Source: Fagopyrum homotropicum (lineage: Eukaryota > Streptophyta > Magnoliopsida > Caryophyllales > Polygonaceae). Taken from it: a stretch of 64,000 nt of DNA. Shown piece after piece: positions 45,953 to 56,816 of the stretch (positions within the stretch are counted from its first letter, which is position 1; each line of letters starts with the position of its first letter). The position numbers and the translations under genes are program-made. The notes under the pieces are model-generated. The model was not told the origin of the DNA. It was given only the letters and a program-made list of their open reading frames with translations, and did no database searches. The stretch is taken from contig BSWB01000003.1 in assembly GCA_033239125.1 (NCBI GenBank), forward strand, positions 106,412,320 through 106,476,319, given 5' to 3'.

Positions 45953-47297
45953 TTTGCATGACCGACAGTTTTAGCCGCTCCACCGCCATTTTGTGAGTTT
46001 CTTTTTCTTTTCTTTCTTTTCTTTCTTTCTTTTGAACATTAGGGACAATGTTCGTCCTAAGTATGGGGTGGGGTATGACTAAAAGTTGTAATAACTCTTA
46101 CTCACTATGTTTGCTTCTATCGAGACTATCATTGCATGTTAATTATATTGTTGCACGTTTCATTATTGCATTGCATGAAAAAGAGTTTGAAAAACCCATA
46201 AAAATTGAAAAATTTTGAAAAATTTTGTGCTTCTAAGGAATTGAGATGATTTCCATGATAATCGCTACTTGTGAATTGAGTTTGATGACAATTGCATGCT
46301 TAAACGAATAGTGAATTGAAAAGAATTTGAATAAGTTGATTATGCTTCTTTTGCAAATTTCATAATGTGATAAATGTTACCTAAATCATGTTGAGGAATT
46401 GAAGTTGAAATCACACTATAAGTTCTTATGCTTCTTGTTGAGATGATTAAGGCAATTCGATTTTTCTTTCTTCTTTCTTTGATCATTTAGCTCCTCATTG
46501 AAATATTGACCTCCTTTACCTATCCGGGAATTTGGAGAAGTGAATGAAAAAGGCATGTTTGATGTGGGAGGGCCATGAAAGCAATTATTTGCAATCAAAA
46601 GAATAGAAAGAAATTGTAGGTTTGGGGAAGTCAATCATGATGATGAGTAACTCGGCACCATTCACATAGCCGGGTGTTTGTGTCTTGCCAAAGTCGGATT
46701 GAGCGATATTCCTAGCGGATTATGGTATGTGCGCTAAGGGTTTGAGGCATCTCATAAAAATTGAGAAACACCAATCTCCTAGGCTTCGGTTTTTGTGCGC
46801 CTCTATCCATAACTCCAAAAGTAAAGTCGAAAAATGAAAAGAAGAGAGCGAAGCTCTAAGTTGAAGGTGTTGCGGAAACCGCAAGTGAAGAAGAAAAGAG
46901 TAGTTGTCCACTTTCCCGGATTCATGCACCACATTCTTTAAAGTTTCCTTCCCTTTCCACATTCTAGACCTTTTTCTTTAAAAGTCCTTAAGATCAAAAG
47001 AATGTTATATGACTTGGTGATCTAAATTGAAGTTTCTTATGATTGATTTTGTTAATGTTTAAGGGTTATGATGTTTGTATGGAAGTTTGATTGATTCATG
47101 AGTTTTCTTTACTCTTTACTCTTTGATTAAGTGTATGAAAGTCCTATAAACGATTGAAGCAAGATTTGAGAATGATCTATTATTTAGAAGGCACATTCAT
47201 CCAAAAGAAATATTGCTTTGAGAAGGTACACATATTTCATCCTAACTCTTGTTTTAAAGCTTTTGAAAGACCTTGCTTAGGGACAAGCAAGTGGCAA
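45953..47297 (+). other. Non-coding 3' region of element D
   Basis: No gene. A (CTTTT)-type run near 46000-46030 is followed by GGGACAATGT (46042-46051) and CTAAGTATGGGGTGGGG (46057-46073). A block at about 46647-46697 is strongly similar to 27095-27143 of element C. Overall layout parallels the same region of C. Confidence 0.7.
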
Positions 47298-47310
47298 GTA
47301 TGGGGTTATT
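47298..47310 (+). other. Polypurine-type motif next to the 3' LTR of element D
   Basis: GTATGGGGTTATT directly before the LTR, within GCAAGTATGGGGTTATT; preceded by GGGACAAGCAAG, echoing the internal GGGACAATGT copy 1.2 kb upstream. Confidence 0.6.
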
Positions 47311-49037
47311 TGTTAGCATGAAATATTGTGATATTTTAGGCACGTTTTCTAAGTGTATTTGATTCATATTGATAGTCATTGATTGAGCATAGATGCATTT
47401 GTGAGCTACTTTGTCTATAATGTCGATATAGAGATCTACACAAGCTTTATGTTGATTATAGGTGATTGAGAGCTATTTCCGAACGGAATCGAGCAAGGAT
47501 GGATTGTTGAGCAATGTCCATGGATTGAGGACATTCTAAGGAGCAAAAGGAGTGTTGACTTGGAGAATGCACGAGTCTAGGGAAGAATCACGTTCTTGCC
47601 CTAAACCACGCTCTAAAATACGGCCGTACTACTTTCCACGTTCAGTTCCACGGCCGTGGAACCATGGCTAAGGAAACGTGGTTCATTCCAGCAACTTCTA
47701 CGGCCGTGGAGAAGATGGTTCAAACCGTGTTGATTTTCACGCTCTAAATTACGGTCGTGGAACCTTTCACGACCGTGATCTTGGCGATCTTTTTCGCCAC
47801 ACTTTAAGCCACGATCTTTTAAAAGATTGGGCCGGGCCGCTATTTTATCATACACTATAAAAGGACGGACGAAGAGAGATTCCGTCACCTCGCTTTAGGC
47901 ATACACCTTCGCTTACCTTAGACGCATTTACGCTTGCGTTTGGAATTGCCCTAATCTCGCTTTTGGTGGAAGTTCTGTTGAGAGATTTGGCGCAGCGCTA
48001 TTGGTGATTTCCGGATTGACGGAAGATCGAAGATTCGGAAGGTTATTCGTAAGAAGATTCCTCTTCTTGTTTAGGTTTGATTTAGAAGACGGATTGACAT
48101 CCCGTTCTTCCTTCTTATCTAAGATTGTGTTTGTTTGTTCTATTCCGAATCTAGTGATGATACTTGTTCTTGATTGTGACTTTGAGATTGGTTTGAAGTT
48201 TATTGAAAGTTTTCGGAAGTTTTCATCTTTCAATCTTTTAAACCTTGAATTTGATATCATTATGACTATTGTTGGCTAAAAACCCTTAACAATTCTAAGG
48301 TGAAGGGTTGATAGTTGTGGCTTAGATGATGATAGATCGATCGTAATTAAATTGGACCCTGAGAGTTAGAGAGAATCGCCGACGAACCCTAAATTACGGC
48401 CTGTTCTTGAGTCCACGGCCGTGGAACCTCAAGAACTAACCGTGATTTCCCTTAAGTTTACGAACTTGCTTTTACTTTAATCCAAAGTTAAAGATTTGCT
48501 TTAACTTAGTTTAGGCTTGCCTTTTCTAGGTGGTAGTGAAGCCTCAACAACCTCTACCTCGATTGTGAGTGTCACAACCGTAATCGGTTAAGTTAGTCTT
48601 GACCCTTGGATTATAAGTTTGGGTATTTGACATTAATTCCCACCTTTAGAACCTTTCTATATTGAAGCCTCAACAACCTTTATAGAGAGTGTCTTGTAGG
48701 TGAGTCATATAAGGTTTTTGGAACTTCACCGTACGATTACCTTACATTAGCATACCTTTGCAATTCTTAACTTTGTCCTTATATCATTAGTATATCTTGA
48801 ATCGATAGCCACAGCTGGATACTTGGATCTTTAGGATTGTTGTTTTCCCAATAATTTGCAAAGCTCTTACATTTACTTGCTTGATAATCTACAATCGATT
48901 TTGTTCCCCCCAAATCCCTGTGTTCGATACTCTGGAATTCTTGCTTAACTACGCCGATCCGTACATTGCGGGTTCGCTTGCTTGATTCTAGTTTTATAAA
49001 TTTAAAGCTTATTTGCACGCACGCTAAGTGGCGAACA
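47311..49037 (+). repeat. 3' LTR of element D (1727 bp)
   Basis: Almost identical to 35833-37561. Exact CCACGGCCGTGG at 47648-47659 and 48413-48424. Visible differences are few (for example near 48770 and 48905). Confidence 0.95.
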
Positions 49038-49736
49038 GTCATCTTCACAACGGCTAGAAGACTTCTCCATCAAAGACTATAAATGAAGATGTCAATTGAA
49101 GAAGAAGAAACACAAGCTTACACGGAAATATCCAAAGTCTTCAAGCGATCCAAAGTATCTTCATTCGATCCAAGAAGTTTTTCCTTATCTCTTTCTACAA
49201 AAGCTTTATCCCTTAGAGAGAGATAAACTCGAGAGATTCATTGGCATATCTAAAGAGTGTTATACTCGAGTGTGTGTTACTCTGCGCTATTATAGTTAGG
49301 TTTAGAGTTGGAGCTAGATTGTAGCATTGGCTACAATGAGAGAAGAAGGGGATTTCTTCTAGGTTGTATCTAGGACTCTTTGAAGCTGATAGATAGTTAG
49401 ATCCTACGGCTATACCCTGGGATGTAGAGTAGGCTATTTAGAGCCGAACTTCGTAAACATATCCCCGTGTCGATCTTTTCAATTCCGCATCATATCTTGC
49501 TTTAGTGTGACTAACTTTGTTTTGCAGGTTTACAAAGTCAAGGCCCTTGAAATCACTTTCAAAGCCCTTGAAATCAAAGTGTGTCACAAAGAGCTCAGAT
49601 CGACATCAAGGCCTTTGAAATCAGTTTCAAACCCTTGAGTTAGGTTTTTGCAAAAAGTTCTCATACTCTATTCAAACCCCCCCCCCCCCCCCTTCTAGAG
49701 TATTTTTATCCTTTATATTCACCTAACGGTTCTTCA
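49038..49736 (+). repeat. 3' LTR of element B, right half
   Basis: Continues the LTR interrupted at 35832 and matches 8855-9558. A run of 16 C at 49677-49692 replaces the short C run of the 5' LTR. It ends CTAACGGTTCTTCA, followed by the AAAAT duplicate. Confidence 0.93.
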
Positions 49737-49890
49737 AAAATTATCAAGACAAGGTTTAGAAGCAAGATGAAAGACGGGTACCTTTCAAGTTGTATGATGC
49801 TCCATATCGAAAAATAATATGTTGACACTAATGACTCAAAGAAAAGGCATTGGTCATTTCAAGTTTATTGGAGATCATAGAGTGAAATTT
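49737..49890 (+). pseudogene. hAT transposase remnant, C-terminal end
   Basis: The end of the hAT dimerisation domain. Once element B and one AAAAT copy are removed, the frame entering from 8150-8162 continues here without a shift (IIKTRFRSKMKDGYL is the local motif) to a TAA at 49815-49817; weak coding similarity continues for another 70 bases. This confirms that B inserted in the hAT gene. Confidence 0.7.
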
Positions 49891-50239
49891 CAATAGTGCA
49901 TATTTATTTGTAATGAAATTATTTTTATTATCTTAGAACTAATTATTGTAATCGACCATTCTTGAGTCTCTTTTGAATTATATATACATTACATCATATA
50001 AGAATCGTGTTTTCAGTTTCTGCATTAATACTTTTTTCGCTTACCAAATTTTAAGACTGTAGATCCGCCACTGTCACCACCATAAGAAAATTTTACTATG
50101 CCGGTTTGAAGATTCGGATGGAGCAAGGCAAAGGAAGATGTTCTCTCCAACAAGCCCTCTACAGTCTAGATCAATGTGGTTACTATGTACATGTGAGGAG
50201 ATGTCCCGGCTCAGATTAAGTTTCAGATATTTTCTCTAT
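49891..50239. other. No gene recognised
   Basis: AT-rich sequence between hAT and Mutator remnants; I see no motif I can assign. Confidence 0.5.
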
Positions 50240-50620
50240 GCATCTGGACTCTAGGCATTGGTTCAACTTATTTCTTTGTGCCGTCATCATAGACAAAACA
50301 TACAAGACCAATGGATAAGAAATATTTATCTCAATCCAATCTCCATTATTTGTTTATTTTCTTTCTTTTGTTGAGTTACATCGTCATCATGGATAACAAT
50401 TGTGTTTGTTTTCATGACAAAGGAAAACACGGATCATTACGAGTGGGCATTAGAGAAGCTCTGAAATGCGTGCAACAACCGAATCACGGTGGTAATTGTT
50501 ATCACTAAAGAGCTTGGTCTTATCAAAGCTCTAGGCATTGTGTTCCCGGATGTGAAGCATATTCTTTGTACATTTCATATCAAGTGCAACATACAACAAT
50601 GATCATGTTCATTCACATGC
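50240..50620 (+). pseudogene. Mutator-like (MULE) transposase fragment
   Basis: Translated pieces match the MULE catalytic domain order: HWFNLFLCAVIIDKTYKTN (near 50260), ENTDHYEWALEKL (near 50425), VVIVITKELGLIKAL and FPDVKHILCTFHIKCN (50490-50590). In active members the DxTYKTN, TD and CxWH/H blocks carry the DDE acids and partner residues; here the second Asp position reads T. Stops lie between the blocks, so it is dead. About 130 codons remain. Confidence 0.72.
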
Positions 50621-50759
50621 TCCAAGGAAACACATGGAAGGTTCGCTTCACATTACAATGTGTTGTTTGGTCATTGTCAAACTCGTTCGAACATGGCACT
50701 TGGAAATAACCAGGCTACCCCCTAAAGAAGAAGAGAGGAAGCTTCTGGTTGAACTTGAG

Positions 50760-51060
50760 GAGAGTGCGGAAGAAGAAGAGAAACTAATACCCTATAGTAA
50801 AACACATAAAAAAATACCAAGCCTAGGGTGTGGACGTCCGAAGGTGTATAGGATTCATGTAGGTGAGATCCATTTTCCTAACTTATACAATACAATTTAT
50901 TGTGATCTTATACTTCATTTGGTTTCTTGTAGGTGATATCCATAAGTTAATGGAACATTACATAGTTTTGGCTATGGAAGTTTTGAAAGATAGCCATTGT
51001 GGATATAAATCCCAAGCCATGGTGTCAGGCTACTCGTCAGATGATTATTTGATTTTATGA
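50760..51060 (+). pseudogene. Possible OTU-like tail of the MULE remnant
   Basis: GRPKVYRIHVGEIHFPN (near 50830) and DSHCGYKSQAMVSGYSSDDYLIL (split over 50985-51058) resemble the segment of some plant MULEs in which an OTU-type cysteine-protease domain follows the transposase (D-x-N-C-G-Y pattern, here D-S-H-C-G-Y). The match is short and the domain is broken. Weak call. Confidence 0.35.
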
Positions 51061-52598
51061 AAGGGGATGGCTATAAAGTTGTACTTGAGGAAGGACTAGT
51101 ATGAAAACGTGAGTATGTCTATTCTAAGTTGTTTTTATCAAGTTTAGATTCATGTCAACTTACATGTTACACCCCTTTCTTGTAACTCTCCACACACGTC
51201 AAATTTGACACGATCATTAACAACGTATGATAGACACGTAATGGAACGTGTCTGAAACACTTGGATGAAGGTCCCTATTGTCGGTCTCACATCATTAATA
51301 TATTATCGATGTGTCGTGGTTATCCTCGGGAAGATGTCAAAACTTGCTTATGGATGATTGCCACTGTTGGAAACCAGAAACCATTGACAGAAATCCAAGT
51401 AATAGCATTTTGGAGGGGGACAAACACATTTTATACCGGTGAGTTACAATGTAATTGAAGCTTAGTTTTTCTTGTCCTTTTTACTAACTCTTAGATTGCG
51501 GTGTAATTGCCATTGAAGGTTTGACTCTCGGAAGATTCATTTTTACCACTCCACCATTCAGATGGATGAACCGTCATGACCCAGTGTAAAAGTTTGAGAC
51601 ACACCTTTCACTGCGAAGATATCTGCATATGATCACCATCGACGAATTGAGTGCCCCCAACTAGGATAAAGTAGAAATCAACCGTGTCTATGTATCGATT
51701 GAAGTTATTATACGCTAATTTTTGTTTTTATAAAAATGTCTATGTATCGGTAGTCTGTGTATTACAAAATTTGGCTTCAAGACAAAATCGAAAGAATGTT
51801 TTAGTGAATTGTTCTTATAACTTTGTAAATAAATCTTGTCAAAATTAAGCTTCAAAATGTCAAAATTATTTACACTTCAACTTTAGTTATTAGGAGTATT
51901 AACGGTTCTAGAAACGCAAATTTTTTTCATGGATACTGGAGCTGGACCGTTTAGTTTAAATAGTTCGGTCCTTGTAATTTTTATCAATGAAACCGTGTAG
52001 AACCGGACCGGCCAAAAACCGTACAAAAACGAACCGGAACCGGACCATATGGAAATTAAAAGAACTGAGAAGGAACACTGAATCATAGTACGGCATATTT
52101 ACAGAATGTATTCGTAAAACTAGAAATTGAATGCAGTATGGATCTTTGAATTTTAGTTATGCAGCTTGTGCTAGGGTTGTTAATCATTATACCAATTGAA
52201 CAAGCAAATAATCGATTGAATGAAAAAGAGTGAATAAGAGCTTACTAACAAAGATAAAGGTGAAATCAATAGAGTAGAAGAACATACGAAAGGCGAAATC
52301 AAGGAAGACGAAGGAGAAATTAATAGGACAAAAGAAGTGTCGAAGATGAAAGACTGAGTAGAAGAACAAAAGAGGAAGATGAAGAACAGACGGAGGCGAT
52401 GAAGAATCCTTACGAAGAAGCGACGATGATTTGTTAGAAACCTAAAGATGAACCGAGGAAACGATGGGGGTTTGCGAGTTGCGTCCTTGAGTTTGTTGGG
52501 AACCGGGGAAGTGGAAAGAACGATACTCAGGTTACACCGTCACAAGATTTTGCGAGTTTCTTTCTTTCTTTTTACTTTTTTTTTACCAATAATAATAT

Positions 52599-52600
<2 letters not shown>
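51061..52600. other. No gene recognised
   Basis: AT-rich sequence with short frames only. At 51890-52090 there are several CCGGACC/GGACCGG words that recur near 52680, suggesting a decayed non-autonomous element, but I could not define ends. Confidence 0.45.
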
Positions 52601-52601
<1 letters not shown>

Positions 52602-52673
<72 letters not shown>

Positions 52674-52682
52674 GGGGGGGGG
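52602..52682. repeat. (AT)n(GT)n microsatellite followed by a G run
   Basis: About 31 AT units (52602-52664), a few GT units, then about ten G (52673-52682). Directly after it, ATCGGACCG (52683-52691) and CGGTCCGAT (52710-52718) form a perfect 9-bp inverted repeat. Confidence 0.93.
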
Positions 52683-53002
52683 ATCGGACCGGTACAAACT
52701 GTAATGAAACGGTCCGATTTTAGTTTTTCTTTTTTAGTTTCTTGAGCGCCTAAACCGAACCACTAATCTCCGATTCGCTTCAAACATGAACCGGTAAATA
52801 TTAACAAACCTATTTCATGTTATTTTATCTTGTTAAATTTATAAAATTACTGCGTCGAGTTATTTTATCTTGTTAAATCTATAACATTTACTTCAAGTTA
52901 TTTGATTTTGTTAAAACTAAAAAATCAGCTTCAACTTATTTTATGAAAATGTCGAAATAATGGGGTAAAAAACAATAAATTGCAATTCGACTTAATACAC
53001 AC

Positions 53003-53092
53003 TGACGCGTCCAACTATGCGTCACGACGACCTCTTACATGCAATCGTGACGCGTCCAACTATGCGTCACGACGACCTCTTACACGCAATCG
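53003..53092. repeat. 45-bp tandem repeat, two copies
   Basis: TGACGCGTCCAACTATGCGT... repeated at 53003-53047 and 53048-53092 with one difference; a third partial unit (ACACGCGTCAACTC) follows. It holds several ACGCGT words. About 460 bp upstream of the BPI/LBP-like gene start. Confidence 0.92.
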
Positions 53093-53551
53093 CAACACGC
53101 GTCAACTCAAAATATGAAAGCGCTTCCGTATTATGTGTAATATGTATGTTAGCAATGCACCATCATTCATTTAATCTTACCATTAAATTATTATTTTATA
53201 GTTAAGATTCACTCAATTTTGGATAAATTTTTTTTTTCAAGAATTGCAACTAAACCCTTAACAATCGGTTTATCAATATCAAAATACTGGCGAGGAATGC
53301 TGAACATGTAAAAATGCCGCAAATGTCCCCGCACCAAAAATATCTTGCTGTTCTGTACCATGCTGTAGGTCAAACTACATTGGGAAGCTTGCATCATGAT
53401 TTATGAGCAACACGCCAAAATCATTCATCGCTGAAAATAGGAAAATTTCGATTCCTCCGTCCCTCATAATTTCCATCTCAAGCTCAAACCTTAATCAACC
53501 TACAGCTCAGAAAACCACCTGGGCACAAATATTATCCTTATTCGGACTTCC

Positions 53552-56500
53552 ATGGCGGCATCCTTCTCTTTCTTCCTCATTACACCCTTCATCTTCCTCT
53601 CACTTCGCTACACCCCTGTTATTGCCCATTTGAGTTCTGACCAAAACGGTTGCATCACCGTCTCTGTATCTGAAAATGGTCTTACTTTTCTCAAGGACTT
53701 GCTGATCGATAAGGCGATTTCGACTCTTACACCACTTGCACTCGCACCGATCGAAAAGTATGTTAAAATTCCAGTGGTAGGGAAAGTTCATATTGTTCTT
53801 TCGAACATATCGATTTATCATTTTGATGTTAATTCCTCTTACATCAACTCTGATGAGAGTGGAGTTTCCATCAATGCTTTGGGGGCCACTGCTTATTTGA
53901 GTATGAATTGGGAGTATTCTTATAGAGCTTGGGTGATTCAGGTTTCTGATAGAGGCAAAGCATCTGTTCAGGTAGTGAATTGCATCCAACAATTCTCAAA
54001 TTTTAGTTTGTCCATGTAATTTTTCTTCTGAGTAGTGATGATCATGTAAGGTTGAAGGTATGGAAGTAGGATTGACTGCACGTTTGGATAACCATGAAGG
54101 AAAGCTTAGTGTCTCTTTGATGGAATCTGGATGCACCATAAAAGATCTTGATATACATTTAGATGGCGGAGCTTCATGGTTTTATCAAGGGTACGTTCTT
54201 CAAACGATTCATTAATGAACTCGCTTTACAGTGTTGTGTTGTTGCTTGGATTTCTTATTTGAATGTTGCACCTGCTATAAATATATGTATCAGGCTGGTA
54301 GATGCTTTTAGTTCGAGAATTGAATCTGCAGTACAAGATGCGATTTTAAAGAAGATTAAACAGGGGATTTTGAAGGTTGATTCTCGATTACAAGCTCTTC
54401 CCAAGGAAATTCCGGTGGATGAAGTGTCTTCTTTGAATGTTACCATCGTCAATGATCCGAGTTTCAGTGAATCTATGGTTGATATTGAAATTGATGGGCT
54501 ATTTGTGTCGAGGAATAACCTTCTGGTGTCTAAGTATCAGCATCAAGAAGATGCTTCAGTTTTTCGCAAGCAGCCAGCTAAGATGGTGGAAATGTCATTG
54601 CATGAAGATGTTTTCAACTCGGTGTCATTACTTTACTTCAATGTAAGCTCTTCTGTTTGTTCAGTTATTTTACATGCTTTCACATTTAAGATGAGAAAGT
54701 GTTTGGCATCAATTTAGAAATTGTATTTATAATGCACATTTAAGCTTATGGTCCGATTTCAGCTCAAGCTTCCTTTTCAAACAATTCCTATAGCTCAGTC
54801 AGATGGTCCAGCAAGAGCCTCTTTAGAACAAGAATGAATTGCTCTTTTTTATAGGCCTTTTGTTTTGTAGAGCCCTCTAAAATTATCCTATATATAATTC
54901 CCCAAGATGAAAGGAATTGGTTAAATAGGGATATATTTACTGAGTCTATGCTATGGGTATTCTTAATAGAGTAGTGGTAAAGGCCTAGTTAGTCATTTTA
55001 CCCTCTTTAGAATCAGCTTGATTAATGTCATGATAGTTCTCAGCATCGACAACAAATTATGCTGCCCTAATTCCCACATAAGCTTTGGGTGGTTATTTTA
55101 CCCTTAAACCTAGTTAACTTGGGTCTCATACAAGGTATGGGCAATGGCTGATTATAACCCGTTCCTTCCGGGGACTTGTTTCATTTTCATAGCTTCAAAA
55201 CCAGAATAAAAACGTTGTTTTGATTCAGATACTACCCTTGAAAATGATATGGCACTTCAACTCGGATCTTTTTATTAAGTCAGGCTGATTATATGAGGTG
55301 GAGTGTGAACAAGCTGCCAGATCAGTCTTTCCTAAACACTTCAAAGTGGAAATGTATCGTTCCTCAACTTTACAAGCAGTTTCCTGATGATGACATGAAC
55401 TTAAACATATGGGTAACTTCTCCACCATTCGTGGATATTTCTGAAGAGGATGTTACAACTACCATCTATACGGATGTGAGCCTTGGAGTCTTTGATGATG
55501 ATATAGAAATACAAGTTGCTTGCATGTCTGTGGTAAGTCTGTCAGGATTTATGCAATTTCTATTGTTTGCATTTTTTTTTTCGTTGTCTGTCTGCGTTCT
55601 ATATTACCATGCCATGATTGCTTGCCAATCAGACATAATACTTGAACTTTTTATTCGGTTTTGATTAAGGGTCCGTTTGGTATCTTTATATGGATATCAA
55701 CATGGGTATGAACAATTAATATTTCACATTGGCTGTTTATATAGGCTATCAATCTGATATCTAATATGCTCATTTTAAAGTTTCTCTCTTTTGATATACC
55801 CAAAAACGGAGCGGTATGGAATATCTTTTCTCCTCCCTCTTCACGGTCTTTGTTCCCCTGTGCAACTCCTCTAGAGGCAAATCTCATATAACTTCTCCCC
55901 TATGAATGTTTTGGATAGGGTTTGTTGAAATTTCAAATTTATGTTTGAATTTTATTATGCTAATATACAACATCCAGCGAATAATCAGGTATGAATTTCA
56001 TGACCATGTCTAAACCTATACGAATACCGGATATACCGATATCCAAATATGGATACCAAACGAGCCCGCTTATGGGAGTATCTTTGTAGGACGGCTGTCC
56101 TTGGTCATTACTGACCAATTTAAACTAGCTAGATCCTGATTTGTTAAGGACGTTTAACATCTAAAATATGCTTCGGAACTCTGAGATTCAATCAGTAGAG
56201 GCCTAGACGCTATAGACATGGTTGATGGTTTGTTCAGCAACTTGAAATAAAATGTATTTTACTGGTGAACCCAAGACTATGTTAATGGTGTTTACTTTAA
56301 TACTGTCAATTTAATTGGCAAAATTGATGCTTGATTTTTATTACAGGTGATTCATGCTTCTGGGTCTGCTGAAATCTCGAGAAATAACCTTACTGGTAGC
56401 GTTAAACTGGACGACATTTCCTTGTCACTGAAGTGGAGTAAAATTGGTGATGTTCAACTGGAATTGGTTCAAGTATGATTCTGGAATAATTTACTGACAC

Positions 56501-56816
56501 AAAAAATAGATAATTGTTGAAATATGGTTCTTGATGAATGATGATTCATCTTGATTGTATTTTGGTTTGTTTTTGGGTGCAGCCGGTGATTGAAGAGGTT
56601 ATCAAAACTGTTCTGTTGCCACGTCTGAACTCGCATCTTATGAAGGGATTTCCCTTACCACTCATCCACGGCTTTTCGCTTCAGAATGCTGAGATAAACT
56701 ACTCCGGACCGCACATCACAGTCTCTGGTGATGTAGTGTTTTTAGATAGTGATCTCACAACACCACTTCTGGCCATCTACCGAGGTCACAGTCTTGGATT
56801 TCTCAAAAGCTCTTAA
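53552..56816 (+). CDS. BPI/LBP-family lipid-binding protein, six exons, 505 aa
   Basis: Host gene similar to Arabidopsis BPI/LBP-family proteins (At1g04970 type), secreted lipid-binding proteins implicated in LPS recognition. Exons I infer: 53552-53971, 54051-54190, 54294-54642, 55284-55532, 56347-56472, 56583-56816; all introns are GT-AG and the frame stays open for 506 codons including the stop. Residues 1-25 are a hydrophobic signal peptide (FSFFLITPFIFLSLRY). The N-terminal barrel has CITVSVSENGLTFLKDLLIDKA and PVVGKVHIVLSNISIY; then GGASWFYQG, the LQALPKEIPVD linker, and the C-terminal barrel with NMNLNI-like DDDMNLNIWVTSPP and KGFPLPLIHGFSLQNAEI. Length suits the family (about 490). No damage seen. 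Exon boundaries are by eye; RNA data would settle them. Confidence 0.88.
55669..56067. mobile_element. MITE-like element in intron 4 of the BPI/LBP-like gene
   Basis: About 400 bp with terminal inverted repeats: GGGTCCGTTTGGTATC at the left and, inverted, GGGCTCGTTTGGTATC at the right (14 of 16 match), with further inner pairing around GGATATC. No coding capacity. I could not find a convincing target duplication, so the superfamily is open. Confidence 0.65.

Larger units (their letters stand above)
35833..49037 (+). mobile_element. Complete Athila-like element D (13,205 bp) with extra ORF
   Basis: LTRs at 35833-37561 and 47311-49037, flanked by the perfect target duplication GTCAT (35828-35832, 49038-49042). 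Contents: tRNA-Asp primer site, gag-protease, pol, paired hairpins, a further ORF of about 520 codons, a non-coding 3' block, and a purine motif. The near-identical LTRs say the insertion is recent, yet the coding frames are heavily damaged, so it probably moved with proteins made by other copies. Confidence 0.96.
8163..49736 (+). mobile_element. SIRE/Maximus-like Ty1/copia element B with nested insertions
   Basis: A copia element whose two LTRs lie 41.6 kb apart because later elements landed inside it. Boundaries: 5' LTR 8163-9558, initiator-Met primer site 9561-9572, gag, pol, a third ORF region, polypurine tract 35137-35146, and a 3' LTR split into 35148-35832 and 49038-49736. AAAAT occurs at both ends (8158-8162 and 49737-49741). 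Removing the insertions leaves about 11-12 kb, including an ORF downstream of pol, consistent with the SIRE/Maximus lineage. All its reading frames are broken. Confidence 0.9.
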
